64,000 nt of DNA. Source: Actinacidiphila glaucinigra (lineage in GTDB: Bacteria; Actinomycetota; Actinomycetes; Streptomycetales; Streptomycetaceae). This document shows positions 18,000 through 26,519 of the stretch, piece by piece. The stretch is from assembly GCF_900188405.1 (NCBI RefSeq), contig NZ_FZOF01000015.1, forward strand, positions 1 through 64,000, given 5' to 3'. Below the pieces are notes generated by a model. The model saw only the letters and a list, made by a program, of their open reading frames with translations, made no database searches and was not told the DNA's origin. Every line of letters begins with the position of its first letter. The first letter of the stretch is position 1. The translations under genes were made by a program, and so were the position numbers.

Positions 18000-19723
18000 G
18001 CCCCACCGCCGCCGCAGCGACCAACACGACCGCAGGCACCACCGCGGCCGGGCCGGCAGGACCGGCAGGCAGGACGGGTACCGCGGGCACCGCGGGCCAC
18101 ACCGGGACCGCGGGCACGGATATGCCGGGTTCCGCCCTCGGGCACGTCACCTTCCTCGGTGCCGGGCCCGGTGACCCCGGGCTGCTGACCCTTCGCGCCG
18201 TCGAGGCGCTCGCCCACGCCGACGTCCTGGTCGCCGACGGCCATGTGCTGGACGTCGTACGGACCCATGCCCGGCCGGGCGTGGACACGGCGCAGCCGGG
18301 CGACGCCGAGGGGGAGTTGAGCCCTTCGGCCGCCGCGGCCAAGCTTTTCACGGCCTCCGCGCGCACCGGCAAGCGGGTGGTCCGTGCGATCGCCGGCGAC
18401 CCCGGACTCGACTCCGCGGCCGCCGGCGAGATGCTCGCCTGCGCGCAGGCCGGCATCCCCTTCGAGGTCGTGCCGGGCGTGGCCGCGGCCGTGGGCGTGC
18501 CCGCGTACGCGGGTGTGCCGCTCAGCGGCGACGTGCGCTTCGTGGAGGCCGCGACCGCGTCGGCGCGGTGCTGGAACGAGGCGGGCGCGAGCGACGCGAC
18601 CCTGGTCGTCTCCACCACCCTGCAGACGGTCGCCGCCAACGCGGCGGAGCTGGTCTCCGGGGGCCGCAAGCCGGACACCCCGCTGACCGTCACCGTGGCC
18701 GGCACGACGACCCGGCAGCGCACCTGGACGGCCACGCTGTCCACGATTGCGGCCGAGCTGAAGGCGACCAAGGCGCTGCCCACGCCGGAGGGCCCCATCG
18801 CGGCGATAGCCGTGGTCGGTGAGCCGACCGCGCGGCGCGAGCTGCTCTCCTGGTTCGAGACCAAGCCGCTGTTCGGCTGGAAGGTGCTCGTCCCGCGCAC
18901 CAAGGAGCAGGCCGCGTCCCTCTCCGACCAGCTGCGCTCCTACGGCGCCGTGCCGCACGAGGTGCCCACGATCGCGGTGGAGCCGCCCCGTACCCCGCAG
19001 CAGATGGAGCGCGCGGTCAAGGGTCTGGTCACCGGACGGTACGAGTGGATCGCCTTCACCTCGGTGAACGCGGTCAAGGCCGTCCGTGAGAAGTTCGAGG
19101 AGTACGGGCTCGACGCGCGTGCCTTCGCCGGGATCAAGGTCGCGGCGGTGGGCGAGCAGACGGCCGGGGCGCTGGTGGACTTCGGTGTGAAGCCGGACCT
19201 GATGCCCAGCGGCGAGCAGTCCGCAGCGGGCCTGCTGGAGGACTGGCCGCCCTACGACCCCGTCTTCGACCCGATCGACCGGGTCTTCCTGCCGCGCGCC
19301 GACATCGCGACGGAGACGCTCGTGGCGGGGCTCGTGGAGCTCGGCTGGGAGGTCGACGACGTCACCGCCTACCGGACCGTGCGGGCCTCCCCGCCGCCGG
19401 CGGAGACCCGTGAGGCGATCAAGGGCGGCGGGTTCGACGCGGTGCTGTTCACCTCGAGCAGCACGGTGCGGAACCTCGTCGGCATCGCGGGCAAGCCGCA
19501 CAACGTGACCGTGATCGCCTGTATCGGCCCGGCCACCGCGAAGACCGCGGAGGAACACGGGCTGCGGGTGGACGTGATGGCCCCGGAGCCGTCCGTCCAC
19601 GCGCTCGCGCAGGCGCTGGCGGACTTCGGCGTCCGGCGGCGTGAGACGGCGATCGCCGCGGGCGACCCCGTCACGCGTCCCAGCGAGCGGCGTCCCGGCT
19701 CGCGGCGCAGGGCCCGCGTCTGA
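17996..19723 (+). CDS. hemD: Uroporphyrinogen-III synthase fused to SUMT-like domain
   Basis: 575 residues. TTG 17996 overlaps the hemC stop (TTGA) with GGGGGAG 8 bases upstream. After a 45-residue Thr/Ala/Gly-rich leader, residues 48-300 have the uroporphyrinogen methyltransferase (CobA) fold, starting VTFLGAGPGDPGLLTLRAVE. However, the usual GDPFVFGRGGEE motif reads GDPGLDSAAAGEM (near 134) and the GIPVTHR motif reads GVPLSGD. From LFGWKVLVPRTKEQAASL (about 295) to the end is the uroporphyrinogen-III synthase part, with IAFTSVNAVKAV and FTSSSTVRNL. The synthase is likely active and the methyltransferase possibly not. Confidence 0.92.
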   Translation: MSPTAAAATNTTAGTTAAGPAGPAGRTGTAGTAGHTGTAGTDMPGSALGHVTFLGAGPGDPGLLTLRAVEALAHADVLVADGHVLDVVRTHARPGVDTAQPGDAEGELSPSAAAAKLFTASARTGKRVVRAIAGDPGLDSAAAGEMLACAQAGIPFEVVPGVAAAVGVPAYAGVPLSGDVRFVEAATASARCWNEAGASDATLVVSTTLQTVAANAAELVSGGRKPDTPLTVTVAGTTTRQRTWTATLSTIAAELKATKALPTPEGPIAAIAVVGEPTARRELLSWFETKPLFGWKVLVPRTKEQAASLSDQLRSYGAVPHEVPTIAVEPPRTPQQMERAVKGLVTGRYEWIAFTSVNAVKAVREKFEEYGLDARAFAGIKVAAVGEQTAGALVDFGVKPDLMPSGEQSAAGLLEDWPPYDPVFDPIDRVFLPRADIATETLVAGLVELGWEVDDVTAYRTVRASPPPAETREAIKGGGFDAVLFTSSSTVRNLVGIAGKPHNVTVIACIGPATAKTAEEHGLRVDVMAPEPSVHALAQALADFGVRRRETAIAAGDPVTRPSERRPGSRRRARV

Positions 19724-19748
19724 CGGGCCCACCGCCCGCGTACCACGT

Positions 19749-19776
19749 GCCCCCGGCTCCCTGCGGAGCCGGGGGC
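19749..19776 (+). terminator. Hairpin after hemD
   Basis: Perfect 12-bp stem (19749-19760 with 19765-19776) and CTGC loop, no T-run. It separates hemD from hemB 104 bases further on, so hemB may have its own promoter or rely on partial read-through. Confidence 0.75.
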
Positions 19777-19879
19777 CGTCGCGTTCCCGGGCCGACAACG
19801 GGTCGGCATGAGCACGGCGCGTACGGGCGTACCGTGGAACGCGGAAACGGCCCGGGACGGAGAGAGGCGCGGCGCGGTG

Positions 19880-20881
19880 ATGAGCGGAAACGGAAGCGGA
19901 TACGGTCAGTTCCCCGGTACGAGGCCCCGCCGGCTGCGCACGACGCCCGCGATGCGCCGCCTCGTCGCCGAGAACCGGCTGCACCCCGCCGAGCTGATCC
20001 TCCCCGTCTTCGTGCGCGAGGGCATCGACGCGCCCGTGCCCATCTCCGCGATGCCCGGCGTCGTCCAGCACACCCGTGACACCCTCCGCAAGGCCGCCGT
20101 GGAGGCGGCCGAGGCGGGAGTGGGCGGCATCATGCTCTTCGGTGTGCCGCTGGACGAGAAGAAGGACGCCGTGGGGACGCCCGGCACGGACCCGGACGGG
20201 ATCCTGCAGGTGGCGATCCGCGACGTCGTCAGCGAGGTCGGCGACGCCCTGGTGGTCATGTCCGACCTGTGCCTCGACGAGCACATCGAGCACGGCCACT
20301 GCGGCGTGCTGGACTCCAAGGGCCGGGTGGACAACGACGCGACCCTGGAGCGCTACGCGGAGATGGCCCGGGTCCAGGCGGACGCCGGCGTCCACGTCGT
20401 CGGCCCCAGCGGCATGATGGACGGTCAGGTCGGCGTCATCAGGGGCGCCCTGGACGCCGCCGGCCACCAGGACGTGTCGGTGCTGGCGTACACGGCGAAG
20501 TACGCGTCGGCGTTCTACGGGCCGTTCCGGGAGGCCATCGGGTCCTCGCTCAAGGGCGACCGCAAGACCTACCAGCAGGACCCGGCGAACCAGCGGGAGT
20601 CGCTGCGCGAGCTGGCGCTGGACCTCGCCGAGGGCGCCGACATGGTCATGGTGAAGCCCGCGGGGCCGTACCTCGACGTGGTGGCGAAGGTCGCCGAGTC
20701 GGTGGACGTGCCGGTCGCGGCGTACCAGATCAGCGGCGAGTACGCGATGGTCGAGGCGGCCGCCGAGCGCGGCTGGATCGACCGCGACCGGGCGATCATG
20801 GAGACCCTGACCGGGATCCGCCGCGCGGGCGCGCAGTTGATCCTCACCTACTGGGCGACCGAGGTGGCCGCGCAGCTCTGA
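19880..20881 (+). CDS. hemB: Porphobilinogen synthase (ALA dehydratase)
   Basis: 333 residues. It condenses two 5-aminolevulinate molecules to porphobilinogen. The start region [19 protein letters not shown] and the two Schiff-base lysine sites (near [17 protein letters not shown] and [12 protein letters not shown]) are plain. The metal site reads C131-L-D133 ... HGHC141G, so the second cysteine of the zinc form is replaced by Asp. GGAGAGAGG (19859-19867) would also suit GTG 19877, one codon upstream. It follows the rex-hemACD operon after a hairpin and completes the route to uroporphyrinogen III. Confidence 0.96.
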   Translation: MSGNGSGYGQFPGTRPRRLRTTPAMRRLVAENRLHPAELILPVFVREGIDAPVPISAMPGVVQHTRDTLRKAAVEAAEAGVGGIMLFGVPLDEKKDAVGTPGTDPDGILQVAIRDVVSEVGDALVVMSDLCLDEHIEHGHCGVLDSKGRVDNDATLERYAEMARVQADAGVHVVGPSGMMDGQVGVIRGALDAAGHQDVSVLAYTAKYASAFYGPFREAIGSSLKGDRKTYQQDPANQRESLRELALDLAEGADMVMVKPAGPYLDVVAKVAESVDVPVAAYQISGEYAMVEAAAERGWIDRDRAIMETLTGIRRAGAQLILTYWATEVAAQL

Positions 20882-20907
20882 GCCCGCGGCCGTCGGCCCT
20901 ACCGGCG

Positions 20908-20938
20908 CCGGCCCGGCGCGGTTGTCCCGCCGGGCCGG
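20908..20938 (+). terminator. Hairpin terminator after hemB
   Basis: 11-bp perfect stem (20908-20918 with 20928-20938) with a 9-base loop, 27 bases after the hemB stop. Confidence 0.7.
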
Positions 20939-21323
20939 GGCGCGGCTCACGCGCGGTCAGGTCGCGGCGTACGCAGCGAACATGGGGCGTCCCCTCCGCG
21001 CGGGCGCTGCCGTGCCCGGGGCCGCTGACCGGGTGTGATCGGCGGCAGAGGAGTGATCATGCCCGGCCGGGGCTGCAGCCCGGGCGGTGACCTGCCGAAG
21101 CAGGGTGGGCGGCGTTCTTCCCGCGCTGCCCGGACGCGGTACCCACAGATGATCGCGCGCAGGACGCGGATGTGGACGGCGCGGTTCCAGGTTGCCCGGC
21201 ATTTCATTACATCAAGTGGCGTTGGTGGCGATTCGGACTTAACGGCGTAAGTCGGTGGGAAGTTCACAGCAAGTCCACAGCAGGCGGAGGCACAAGGGCC
21301 TCCGCCGTGAAAGGAGAACCGCG
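20939..21323 (+). other. Intergenic stretch before the His-rich gene
   Basis: 385 bases with no convincing gene. The last 120 bases (from about 21200) are poorer in G+C and probably hold the promoter of the secreted protein at 21324, but I see no box good enough to name. A 63-codon ORF at 21059-21250 with a fair ribosome site is discussed among the rejected items. Confidence 0.5.
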
Positions 21324-21647
21324 ATGCGGATTCCCCGATTCGCCGCCGCGCTGGGCGTCGCTGCCGCCGTCCTTCTGGGCGGCGCCGGCGCTGCCGGCGC
21401 CGCAACGCCGCCAACGGCGGCGGTGTCGCACACGACCCAGGCGACAAACGACCGGGGCGGCGAGTACCGGTACGACGGTGACCGCGGCCGAGGCGGCGAG
21501 TTCCGCCGTGACCGAGGCCGTGACGGCCGCGAGTTCCGCCGTGACCGGGGCCGTGACGGCCGCTGGTACCACCGTCACCACCGGCACCACCCGCGCTGGC
21601 ACCACCGCCACCACCGTCACGACCACCGCTGGCACTTCCACCGCTGA
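21324..21647 (+). CDS. Small secreted histidine/arginine-rich protein
   Basis: 107 residues. A Sec signal peptide (RIPRFAAALGVAAAVLLGGAG, cut probably after AGAA) is followed by a charged mature part. It holds an 11-residue unit EFRRDRGRDGR in two copies, then a tail of clustered histidines (YHRHHRHHPRWHHRHHRHDH). Such tails bind Ni, Zn or Cu in other proteins; here that is inference. AAGGAG (21311-21316) lies 7 bases before the ATG. It could also be a cell-wall or cationic antimicrobial-like protein. No family recognised. Confidence 0.78.
   Translation: MRIPRFAAALGVAAAVLLGGAGAAGAATPPTAAVSHTTQATNDRGGEYRYDGDRGRGGEFRRDRGRDGREFRRDRGRDGRWYHRHHRHHPRWHHRHHRHDHRWHFHR
21496..21561 (+). repeat. 33-bp tandem repeat, two copies
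   Basis: Copies 21496-21528 and 21529-21561 differ at one base. A partial copy precedes them. The repeat lies in the gene for the His-rich secreted protein and adds 11 residues per unit, so the protein length could vary between strains. Confidence 0.9.
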
Positions 21648-21672
21648 GCGGTTCTGACCGGGTCGTCTCGGG

Positions 21673-21703
21673 GGGTGTCCTTCCACCGCGGGGAAGGACA
21701 CCC
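21673..21703. terminator. Convergent hairpin terminator
   Basis: 12-bp perfect stem (21673-21684 with 21692-21703) and a 7-base loop between the His-rich gene and the DUF4253 gene, which face each other. Confidence 0.82.
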
Positions 21704-21731
21704 GTGACTCGGGCCCGGCCGACGGCACCGC

Positions 21732-22538
21732 CTAGTCCCACCAGAAGGACCAGGCGGGCGCGCCCACCAGGGACTCGGCGTACGCGCGCAGCGAGCCGCT
21801 GCCCTGGGTGACGTTGTCGGGGCAGAAGGCGAAGTGCTCGGCGGCCACGGCCTCGGCCTCGTCCACCGAGGCCGGCGGCGCGGCCACGGAGAGCACGAGC
21901 ACGTCGAAGGCAATGGCCACGACGCGCACGCCGAAGCGCTCCTCCCAGGAGCGCAGGACGGAACAGAGCCGGGCCACGTCGTTCTCGTGGTTGCACGGTC
22001 CCGTCCAGCCGATGGCCGCGGGGACGTCGGCGCTGCGCCGGGCGGGGACGAGGGCCGCTCGGGGGTCCTTGAACCACCCCGCCTCGACCACGGACGCGGC
22101 GACCTCGGCCGCCCTGACGTCCGGATCGGCCTCGAACTCCCGCGCGGGGGCGAGGCCGGGCCACGTCCGGCCGAACGGGGCGGTCAGGTCCGCGTCGTCC
22201 TCGTCGGACTCCTCCTCGTCGCCCCAGAGGTCGGCGAGGACCTCGTCGGCCTCGTGGTCGCCCGGATAGGACATCGCCCGGGGGTCCAGGTCCCTGGTGG
22301 CGGGCAGCGCCCCGTCCATGGAGAGCAGCAACGGGTGCAGCCCCGCCGACATCCGCGCGGGGAGCAGCCCTTCCCAGGAGCCGGGCTCGGCGGGCCCGTT
22401 CGCGTGCCAGAGCAGCGGTTCGTGCGGGCGGCCGTCGCCCGTGGCGTCGACGAGCGTGCCGGGCGGGAGCTCGAGGCCCAGGGACCGGCCGGCCGGGTCC
22501 TGCGCGAGCTTCGGGAGCTGGTTGGGGAGCATCGCCAT
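21732..22538 (-). CDS. DUF4253 domain protein
   Basis: 268 residues. The C-terminal 110 residues fit DUF4253: AAIGWTGPCNHENDVARLCSVL, then RSWEERFGVRVVAIAFDVLVL, and the end with AEHFAFCPDNVTQGSGSLRAY and WSFWWD. The N-terminal half is less conserved and has an acidic run (DEEESDEDDADL). Function unknown; such proteins are common in polymorphic toxin immunity families and in Streptomyces generally. ATG 22538 is preferred to an upstream TTG because the conserved MLPNQLPKL start follows. It lies downstream of argS on the same strand with a strong palindrome between. Confidence 0.8.
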   Translation of the reverse strand: MAMLPNQLPKLAQDPAGRSLGLELPPGTLVDATGDGRPHEPLLWHANGPAEPGSWEGLLPARMSAGLHPLLLSMDGALPATRDLDPRAMSYPGDHEADEVLADLWGDEEESDEDDADLTAPFGRTWPGLAPAREFEADPDVRAAEVAASVVEAGWFKDPRAALVPARRSADVPAAIGWTGPCNHENDVARLCSVLRSWEERFGVRVVAIAFDVLVLSVAAPPASVDEAEAVAAEHFAFCPDNVTQGSGSLRAYAESLVGAPAWSFWWD

Positions 22539-22568
22539 GGCCGTGAATGTAGGGCCGGCCACTGACAA

Positions 22569-22610
22569 CGGCGGCCCCGGGGGGAGTGATCACTCCCGCC
22601 GGGGCCGCCG
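22569..22610 (-). terminator. Near-perfect 42-bp palindrome after argS
   Basis: The whole 42 bases pair with one mismatch, and the core GGGAGTGATCACTCCC is itself a perfect palindrome. It lies 20 bases after the argS stop and 30 bases before the next start on the same strand, so it probably ends argS transcription. Confidence 0.78.
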
Positions 22611-22630
22611 TCGTACGGACGCGGGGCGCG

Positions 22631-24376
22631 TCAGAGGCGCTCGGGCGTGCGGATGCCGAGCAGCGCCATGCCCTGCCGCAGGGTGCGGGCGGTCAGGTCG
22701 CAGAGGAAGAGGCGGTTCTCCCGCAGTTCGGGGGTCTCGGCCTTCAGGACCGGGCACTGGTCGAAGAAGGTGGTGTACGCCGAGGCCAGTGCGTACAGGT
22801 ACGAGGCCAGCTTGTGCGGCTCGTACGTCTCCGAGACGCCCGCCAGGGTCTCCGCGAACTCGTCCAGCAGCAGGCCGAGCGCCCGCTCGGCCGGGGCCAG
22901 CGGCAGCTCGGGGTGCGCGACCGGCTTCGCGTCGCCCGCCTTGCGGAGAATGGAGCGGTTCCGGGCGTACGCGTACTGGAGGTACACGCTCGTGTCGCCG
23001 TTGAGCGAGACCATCCGGTCCAGGTCGAACACGTAGTCCCGGCCGAGCGAGGTGGACAGGTCGGCGTATTTGATCGCGCCGATGCCGACCTCCTTGGCGC
23101 GGTCCGCGACCTCCTCGTCCGTCAGCTCCGAGGACTTCTCCCGGATGACGGTCGCGGCCCGCTCCACCGCCTCGTCCAGCAGGTCGACCAGCCGGAAGGT
23201 CTCGCCGGACCGCGTCTTGTACGGCTTGCCGTCCTTGCCGAGCAGCGTGCCGAACGGGATGTGGAGCGCGGTGACCTCGTCGGTCAGCCAGCCGGCCCGC
23301 TTGGCCGTCTCGAAGACCATCTTGAAGTGCAGGGCCTGCCGGGAGTCCACGACGTACAGGAGCGTGTCGGCGTGCAGGGCCGCGGTGCGGTCGCGGATCG
23401 CGGACAGGTCGGTCGCGGCGTAGCCGAAGCCGCCGTCGGCCTTCTGGACGATGAGCGGGACGGGCTCGCCGTCCTTGCCCTTGACGTCGTCGAAGAACAC
23501 GCACAGCGCGCCGTTGGAGCGCACGGCGACGCCGGACTCCTCCAGCAGCTTGCAGGTCTCGACCAGCATGTCGTTGTAGCCGGACTCGCCGACGACGTCC
23601 TCGTCGCGGATCTCGATGTCGAGCTTGTCGTAGACGGAGTTGAAGTAGATCTTCGACTCGTCCACGAACCGCTGCCACATCGCCAGCGTCTCCGGGTCGC
23701 CGGCCTGCAGGTCGACGACGCGCTTGCGCGACCGGGTCTTGAACTCCTCGTCGGAGTCGAAGACGGTCCGGGAGGCCTTGTAGAGCCGGTTGAGGCGCGA
23801 CATGGAGGCCTCGCCCGCCTCCTCGCCGGCCTCGGACGCCCCGTGGTCCAGCTCGTGCGGGTGCTCCACCAGGTACTGGATGAGCATGCCGAACTGGGTG
23901 CCCCAGTCGCCGATGTGGTGGCGGCGGATCACCGTCTCGCCCTCGAACTCGAGGATCTTGACCAGGGCGTCGCCGATCACGGAGGACCGAAGGTGGCCGA
24001 CGTGCATCTCCTTGGCCACGTTCGGCTGCGCGTAGTCGATCACCGTGGTGCCGGGCTCCGGCTTCACGGGCACGCCGAGCCGGTCGTCGGCGGCCCGGGC
24101 GGCGAGCGTCCGGGTGATCGCGGCGTCCGAGACGGTGATGTTGAGGAAGCCCGGTCCCGAGACCTCGACGGCGGCGATCAGCTCGTCGCCGGCCGGGAGG
24201 GCCTCGACGACCTGGGCGGCCAGCTCGCGCGGGTTCGCCTTGTTCCGCTTGGCGAGGCCCAGCACGCCGTTGGCCTGGAAGTCGGCCCGGTCGCTACGTC
24301 GCAGCAGCGGGTCGGCACCGAGGGCGTCAGCGACGCGCTGCTGGATCGAGGCGGAAAGCGAGTTGACCGAGGCCAT
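22631..24376 (-). CDS. argS: Arginyl-tRNA synthetase
   Basis: 581 residues, class I synthetase that charges tRNA-Arg. The N-terminal Add-1 domain binds the tRNA D-loop; the HIGH motif reads [12 protein letters not shown] after [11 protein letters not shown], typical of ArgRS. The KMSK-like loop is degenerate ([15 protein letters not shown]), as in many ArgRS. The C-terminal DALR anticodon domain ends [17 protein letters not shown] 24376 begins [15 protein letters not shown], the family start. It is divergent from lysS across 128 bases. Confidence 0.96.
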   Translation of the reverse strand: MASVNSLSASIQQRVADALGADPLLRRSDRADFQANGVLGLAKRNKANPRELAAQVVEALPAGDELIAAVEVSGPGFLNITVSDAAITRTLAARAADDRLGVPVKPEPGTTVIDYAQPNVAKEMHVGHLRSSVIGDALVKILEFEGETVIRRHHIGDWGTQFGMLIQYLVEHPHELDHGASEAGEEAGEASMSRLNRLYKASRTVFDSDEEFKTRSRKRVVDLQAGDPETLAMWQRFVDESKIYFNSVYDKLDIEIRDEDVVGESGYNDMLVETCKLLEESGVAVRSNGALCVFFDDVKGKDGEPVPLIVQKADGGFGYAATDLSAIRDRTAALHADTLLYVVDSRQALHFKMVFETAKRAGWLTDEVTALHIPFGTLLGKDGKPYKTRSGETFRLVDLLDEAVERAATVIREKSSELTDEEVADRAKEVGIGAIKYADLSTSLGRDYVFDLDRMVSLNGDTSVYLQYAYARNRSILRKAGDAKPVAHPELPLAPAERALGLLLDEFAETLAGVSETYEPHKLASYLYALASAYTTFFDQCPVLKAETPELRENRLFLCDLTARTLRQGMALLGIRTPERL

Positions 24377-24504
24377 GGGATGGGTGCTTCCTGAGAGGGA
24401 TCGGAGATCAACCCTCAGTATCCCACGCGCTACCACTCATTTTTCTCTGGGACAATTGCCGGGTACCGCGCTACCCGCTGCACAGGTGGAAGGAAGTCGA
24501 GACA

Positions 24505-26172
24505 GTGGCTCAGAGCACCGAGGCCGACTGGGTCGCCCGCTTCGCGGACGACGTCATCGCGGAAGCCGAGCGTCGGGCTCCGGGCAAGAAAATCATCGTC
24601 GCCTCGGGTATCAGCCCCTCCGGCCCGATCCACCTGGGCAACCTGCGCGAGATCATGGTCCCGCACCTGGTCGCCGACGAGATCAAGCGGCGTGGCGTGC
24701 CCTGCGAGCACATCCTGTCCTGGGACGACTTCGACCGGTACCGCAAGGTGCCGGCCGGATACGACCCGTCGTACGCCGAGCACATCGGCAAGCCGCTGAC
24801 CTCCGTGCCGGCGCCCGAGGGCAGCTCGTACGAGACCTGGTCGGACCACTTCAAGGCCCCGTTCCGCGAGGCGCTGGCGGCGCTGGGCGTCGAGGTCACC
24901 GAGATCAGCCAGACCGTCGAGTACACCTCCGGCGCCTACCGCGAGCAGATCCTGCACGCGATGCGCGAGCGCCGGCGGATCGACGAGGTGCTCGGCCGCT
25001 ACCGGACGAAGAAGAAGGGCGGCGGCGAGGAGCAGGACGACGAGGAGGCCACGCTCGCGCAGGCCCCCGAGTACTTCCCGTACAAGCCGTACTGCTCGGC
25101 CTGCGGCAAGGACACGACCACGGTCCTCGCCTACGACGACGACACCACCGACCTCACCTACGAGTGCCAGGACTGCGGCAACCGCGAGACCGTGCGGCTG
25201 AGCGAGTTCGACCGCGGCAAGCTGGTCTGGAAGGTCGACTGGCCGATGCGCTGGGCCTTCAAGGGCGTGGACTTCGAGCCCTCCGGCGTCGACCACCAGT
25301 CGCCCGGCTCCTCGTGGATGGTCGGCCAGCAGCTCGTGCGCGAGATCTTCGGCGCCGAGCCGCCCATCGGCCCGATGTACGCCTTCGTCGGCATCAGCGG
25401 CATGGCCAAGATGTCCAGTTCCAAGGGCGGCGTGCCGATCGCGGCCGACGCGCTGCAGATCATGGAGCCGCAGCTGCTGCGCTGGCTGTACGCCCGCCGC
25501 CGGCCCAACCAGGCGTTCAACATCTCCTTCGGCGACGAGATCTCCCGCACCTACGACGAGTGGGACGCGCTGGAGCGCAAGGTCGCCGAGGGCACGGCCG
25601 CGCCGGTGGACCTCGCGGTGCACTCGCGGGCCGCGAGCACCGCGAGCGGTGAACTGCCCACCACGCCGCGCAAGCTGCCGTACCGCACCCTCGCCTCGGT
25701 CGTGGACATCACGACCGGGGACGAGGAGCAGACGCTGCGCATCCTGCGCGACTTCGACCAGGAGCAGCCGCTGGCCTCCCTGGACGAGGCCCGGCCGCGG
25801 CTGGACTGCGCCGAGCGCTGGGTCAACACCCACGTCGAGCCGGAGGCCCGTACCCAGGTGCGCACCGAGCCGGACGCAAAGGCCCTGGCGGCTCTGTCCG
25901 GCGAGGAGCGGGAGGCGCTGAAGCTGCTGGTGGACGGGCTGCCCGAGCACTGGTCGCTGGACGGGCTGACCACCCTGGTCTACGGCGTGCCGAAGATCCA
26001 GGCGGGCTTCGCGCCCGACGCCAAGCCGACGCCGGAGATGAAGGTCGCCCAGCGCTCCTTCTTCGCGCTGCTCTACAAGCTGCTGGTCGGCCGGGACACC
26101 GGTCCGCGGCTGCCCACGCTGCTGCTGGCGGTCGGTCAGGACCGGGTGCGGGAGCTGCTCGCGGCGAGCTGA
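24505..26172 (+). CDS. lysS: Class I lysyl-tRNA synthetase
   Basis: 555 residues. This is the archaeal-type class I LysRS, not the class II enzyme of most bacteria. The HIGH motif is in SGPIHLGNLREIM and the KMSKS motif reads AKMSSSKGG. A zinc-ribbon-like pair is seen (YCSACGKD and CQDCGNRE), and the C-terminal helical cage ends LPTLLLAVGQDRVRELL. GTG 24505 has GGAAGGAAG 8 bases upstream. No T-box leader is present in the short space before it. Confidence 0.96.
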   Translation: MAQSTEADWVARFADDVIAEAERRAPGKKIIVASGISPSGPIHLGNLREIMVPHLVADEIKRRGVPCEHILSWDDFDRYRKVPAGYDPSYAEHIGKPLTSVPAPEGSSYETWSDHFKAPFREALAALGVEVTEISQTVEYTSGAYREQILHAMRERRRIDEVLGRYRTKKKGGGEEQDDEEATLAQAPEYFPYKPYCSACGKDTTTVLAYDDDTTDLTYECQDCGNRETVRLSEFDRGKLVWKVDWPMRWAFKGVDFEPSGVDHQSPGSSWMVGQQLVREIFGAEPPIGPMYAFVGISGMAKMSSSKGGVPIAADALQIMEPQLLRWLYARRRPNQAFNISFGDEISRTYDEWDALERKVAEGTAAPVDLAVHSRAASTASGELPTTPRKLPYRTLASVVDITTGDEEQTLRILRDFDQEQPLASLDEARPRLDCAERWVNTHVEPEARTQVRTEPDAKALAALSGEEREALKLLVDGLPEHWSLDGLTTLVYGVPKIQAGFAPDAKPTPEMKVAQRSFFALLYKLLVGRDTGPRLPTLLLAVGQDRVRELLAAS

Positions 26173-26189
26173 GCCGGACGCGTACACGG

Positions 26190-26220
26190 CGGCGGCGGGT
26201 GGCACGGCCACCCGCCGCCG
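26190..26220 (+). terminator. Hairpin terminator after lysS
   Basis: Perfect 14-bp stem (26190-26203 with 26207-26220) and 3-base loop, 17 bases after the stop. Confidence 0.85.
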
Positions 26221-26286
26221 TCGCGCGTACGGGGCGTGAATATTCGAACGCGGTGGAGGGGTGCCCGCGCTAGGGTCGTCGCACGC

Positions 26287-26442
26287 GGGGCGGCTCACGG
26301 TGTGCTTCCTTCTCTCCATTCCAATGAACCAGCGCTCCGGCTTCCCGCCCCGCGTACGCGACCGGCGTCACCGGCCCGGACATGGGGACCGGGCACGGGA
26401 CCACCGGTTCCCCGGGGCGGCTCCCGGGCGTGCTTCCTTCTC
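26287..26442 (+). repeat. Imperfect direct repeat upstream of the RING gene
   Basis: About 28 bases starting GGGGCGGCTC and ending GTGCTTCCTTCTC occur at 26287-26314 and again at 26414-26441, with two differences and one inserted base. They lie in the 347-base gap before the RING/TerD-like gene and could be regulatory or duplicated leader sequence. A TAGGGT at 26271-26276 may be a -10 box, but no good -35 goes with it. Confidence 0.55.
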
Positions 26443-26519
26443 CTCGAAATCGCCTTCGGCGATCGATTCCAGCGCGCCCACTTCCCGCCCCGGCACGTCC
26501 ACCAGGGGGAGACACAGGG

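Noticed and set aside
17159-20950. A 1263-codon open frame on the minus strand opposite hemC, hemD and hemB
   Set aside because: Very high G+C leaves few stop codons. The plus-strand genes are certain, and the minus frame has Arg/His/Gly-rich sequence with no family.
20957-21202. 81-codon minus-strand ORF after hemB
   Set aside because: Pro/Arg/Ala-rich, no ribosome site, no family; a chance open frame.
21059-21250. 63-codon ORF with AGAGGAG before its ATG and one TTA codon
   Set aside because: Codon use in the last third is unlike coding Streptomyces DNA, and the region looks like promoter for the gene at 21324. The TTA would be of interest for bldA only if the ORF were shown to be real.
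21496-21561. CRISPR-like repeat
   Set aside because: Two adjoining 33-bp units in frame within a coding gene, no spacers, no cas genes.
24377-24504. T-box or riboswitch before lysS or argS
   Set aside because: Only 128 bases separate the two genes, with no T-box core and no stem able to pair with a tRNA.
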